This document shows, in pieces, positions 6,052 through 7,371 of a stretch of DNA of 7,371 nt. The notes beneath the pieces were generated by a model. The model was not told where the DNA came from and searched no databases. It saw only the letters and a list, made by a program, of their open reading frames with translations. The stretch covers positions 1 to 7,371 of the forward strand of contig JADGCD010000106.1 in assembly GCA_015229165.1 (NCBI GenBank), in the 5' to 3' direction. The first letter of the stretch is position 1; each line of letters opens with the position of its first letter. The position numbers and the translations under genes were made by a program. Source of the stretch: Nitrospinota bacterium. Lineage in GTDB: Bacteria > Nitrospinota_A > UBA7883 > JADGGD01.

Positions 6052-6059
6052 CCACCTTT
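6052..6059 (-). promoter_or_regulatory. Shine-Dalgarno-like site favouring the GTG start of hisS
   Basis: On the minus strand AAAGGTGG ends 10 nt before GTG 6041. It differs from AAGGAGG by one base. The resulting N-terminus fits HisRS proteins, which usually begin a few residues before the RGxxD segment. Confidence 0.45.
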
Positions 6060-6097
6060 GAGGGAAAAAGGAAACATTGTGGCCGAAAGGAGAGGCG

Positions 6098-6116
6098 AGC
6101 GCAACAGGCTTGCGCT
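6098..6116 (-). terminator. Hairpin after the sirtuin stop, with CAGGCTTGCGC element copy 2
   Basis: AGCGCAA (6098-6104) and TTGCGCT (6110-6116) form a perfect 7-bp stem with a 5-nt loop. It lies 5 nt beyond the sirtuin TGA on the minus strand. A T-rich stretch (TTTCCTTTTTCCC) appears only about 25 nt further on, so this is a weak intrinsic terminator at best. It may partly separate the sirtuin gene from hisS. Confidence 0.4.
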
Positions 6117-6121
6117 TCCCC

Positions 6122-6868
6122 TCACCCCCAGAGCCCCTCCACGATGCGCGGCAGATGGTAGCCCGCCGGGCCGAGGAGGGTGACGTCGGCGTCGGGGGTC
6201 AAGGGGGTCTCCTCGACGTTAATCTCGATGATGGTGGCGCCGTTCATGGCGGCGACCTCCGCCAGACCGGCGGCGGGCCAGACGACCGATGACGTGCCGA
6301 CGACCATGAAGACATCCGCGTCGCCCGCCACCTGTTGCGCGCGCCCCAGAATCGCCGGGTCGAGCGATTCGCCGAACCAGACGATGTGGGGACGCAGCAT
6401 CCCGCCGCAGGTAGGGCATGTCGGCGGCAGGGGGACGAGGGGGGTCTGCCGGTTCTCTTGGACCTTCCCGCAGCCGAGGCAACGGGTCTGCCAGATATTC
6501 CCGTGCAGCTCCACCGGGTCGGTCGACCCGGCGAGACGGTGCAATCCGTCAACGTTCTGGGTGATGAGAGTAAACGAGGGGACCTTCACCCCCATCGCCG
6601 CCAGCGCGGTGTGTCCCGCGTTGGGGCGACAGGCGGCCACCTTCCCCCGGCGCCAGTCGTACCACTCCCATACCATCTGCGGGTCGCGGGCGAAGGCCTC
6701 CGGCGTGGCCAGCTCCTCGGGGCGGAAGCTCCTCCACAACCCCTGCGGACCGCGAAAGGTTGGAACCCCCGACTCGGCTGAAATCCCCGCGCCAGTCAGA
6801 ACGGCCACCCGCTCGGCCACCGCCAACCGCTGACGCGCGTGGGGGGGAAGGTCGTGATACGTCGCCAT
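6122..6868 (-). CDS. cobB: NAD-dependent protein deacylase, Sir2 family (CobB-like)
   Basis: This 248-residue sirtuin removes acyl groups from lysine side chains using NAD+, giving nicotinamide and O-acyl-ADP-ribose. The NAD-binding motif GAGISAESGVPTFRG spans residues 26-40, TQNVDGLH 103-110, and the catalytic His is His122 in ELHG. The structural zinc is held by Cys130, Cys133, Cys151 and Cys154 (CLGC, CPTC). GTSSVVWPA and an IEIN segment follow in the C-terminal Rossmann part. Tyr70 and Arg73 in EWYDWRR match the Tyr-x-x-Arg pair of class III sirtuins (SIRT5, E. coli CobB), which prefer succinyl or malonyl groups or accept them as well as acetyl. Length is normal and no signal sequence is seen. 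The ATG at 6868 has a GGAG 11 nt upstream. The gene lies between the antiporter and hisS on the same strand. Some database entries call such proteins NAD-dependent deacetylase or desuccinylase. Confidence 0.95.
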   Translation of the reverse strand: MATYHDLPPHARQRLAVAERVAVLTGAGISAESGVPTFRGPQGLWRSFRPEELATPEAFARDPQMVWEWYDWRRGKVAACRPNAGHTALAAMGVKVPSFTLITQNVDGLHRLAGSTDPVELHGNIWQTRCLGCGKVQENRQTPLVPLPPTCPTCGGMLRPHIVWFGESLDPAILGRAQQVAGDADVFMVVGTSSVVWPAAGLAEVAAMNGATIIEINVEETPLTPDADVTLLGPAGYHLPRIVEGLWG

Positions 6869-6918
6869 GATGAGCCGATCTCCATACTCTGCCAGAAGAT
6901 GTCCAACGAGCGGCGCGA

Positions 6919-6941
6919 ACGATGGGCGTGGCGCCGATCGT
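6919..6941 (-). terminator. Hairpin at the 3' end of the antiporter gene
   Basis: ACGAT (6919-6923) pairs with ATCGT (6937-6941). Across one G-G mismatch, GGC (6925-6927) pairs with GCC (6933-6935), with a 5-nt loop. It overlaps the last base of the antiporter stop codon and lies before the sirtuin gene. No T tract follows on the minus strand, so a termination role is only possible. Confidence 0.25.
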
Positions 6942-7371
6942 CAGCGTTGGCCGCCCGCCCGCTCCCCCCGCGACGGGGGCTCGTCGGCGCCCGCCTCGCC
7001 CGCCAGCGTCAACGAACGCTTCATCAGGATCGGCCCCAGAAACTCGTTGATGACGATAGTGGCCACGATCAGGGTGGCGATTTTTTGGCCCCACGGAGGA
7101 AAGTCGGTGGCGATCATCACGGCGAATCCGAGGCTCAGCCCGGCCTGTCCCACAAAACCGGCCCACGCATGGCGGGCGATGCGTTCATCTTCTCCCCCCC
7201 AGCGTCTCCCCCAGAGCGTCCCCTTCCGGATAGCCGCCACCCGCAGCGCCACCGCCAACAGCGCCAGCGGCCAAAGCTCGGCCATGACCGACAGGTCGAC
7301 CTTGTGCCCCGAAAGGGAGAAAAAAACCACGAATACCGGCAGCGAACTGTGGTGGAGCCCCTCCATGAACC
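6941..7371 (-). CDS. Cation:proton antiporter-like membrane protein, C-terminal part
   Basis: Only about the last 143 residues are present; the frame is open past the right edge and the in-window ATG at 7366 is internal. The fragment is hydrophobic in blocks: LPVFVVFFSLSGHKVDLS resembles the late-helix G-x-x-x-D-L segment of CPA2/Kef-type exchangers. Then come WPLALLAVALRVAAI, a basic loop with KGTLWGRRWGG, and WAGFVGQAGLSLGFAVMIATDF. Last is IATLIVATIVINEFLGPILMKRSL, which matches the terminal helix with the GPIL motif usual in sodium/hydrogen exchanger family proteins. I count three or four membrane helices. The cytoplasmic tail is short (about 20 residues, Glu/Arg/Gly-rich) with no TrkA-N or TrkA-C domain. 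The likely role is monovalent cation/proton exchange at the inner membrane; the ion is not known. The gene ends 72 nt before the sirtuin start on the same strand. Confidence 0.75.
   Translation of the reverse strand, partial: FMEGLHHSSLPVFVVFFSLSGHKVDLSVMAELWPLALLAVALRVAAIRKGTLWGRRWGGEDERIARHAWAGFVGQAGLSLGFAVMIATDFPPWGQKIATLIVATIVINEFLGPILMKRSLTLAGEAGADEPPSRGERAGGQR

Overview
The window is about 65-70% G+C by eye. It carries ordinary chromosomal genes of a Gram-negative bacterium that appears to make heme by the siroheme-dependent (alternative, Ahb) route. That pairing of genes is typical of sulfate- and metal-reducing Deltaproteobacteria and other anaerobic or microaerophilic lineages. I cannot name the taxon from sequence alone. 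The FimV-like LysM plus SPOR envelope protein supports a Gram-negative, peptidoglycan-containing cell. I see no transposase, integrase, phage gene, CRISPR array, tRNA or rRNA.

Layout. Plus strand, left half: (1) the 3' part of a gene for a proline/alanine-rich envelope protein with a FimV-type LysM domain and two C-terminal SPOR-like repeats (2-1399, cut by the window edge); (2) a DUF1015 protein (1436-2755); (3) the ribosome-assembly GTPase EngB/YihA, starting at GTG 7 nt after the DUF1015 stop (2763-3356); (4) a 185-nt gap with predicted RNA secondary structure and a short perfect inverted repeat (TTGGAA-CCT-TTCCAA); (5) ahbA and ahbB (3542-4018, 4022-4525), the two subunits of siroheme decarboxylase, separated by 3 nt. 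Minus strand, right half, reading leftward: (6) the 3' end of a cation:proton antiporter-like membrane protein (7371-6941, cut by the window edge); (7) a zinc-type Sir2 family NAD-dependent deacylase with the Tyr-x-x-Arg signature of desuccinylase-type sirtuins (6868-6122); (8) hisS, histidyl-tRNA synthetase (6041-4768). ahbB and hisS converge on a 242-nt region rich in inverted and tandem repeats.

How they relate. The plus-strand genes serve envelope maintenance, ribosome assembly and heme synthesis. The minus-strand genes serve ion transport, protein deacylation and translation. Apart from ahbA-ahbB, which form a two-subunit enzyme, the neighbours look like housekeeping genes placed together rather than one pathway.

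Worth a second look. hisS is split between two reading frames at a run of nine G (minus strand). One extra G, or a -1 ribosomal slip there, restores an exact family-length HisRS motif, so this is either a homopolymer sequencing error or recoding. The convergent intergenic region holds a near-perfect 22-bp tandem repeat, each copy itself a hairpin, and a separate 12-bp inverted repeat. An 11-base element is shared by two hairpins in different gaps. The ahbAB leader is potentially structured. I found no convincing new multi-gene system.
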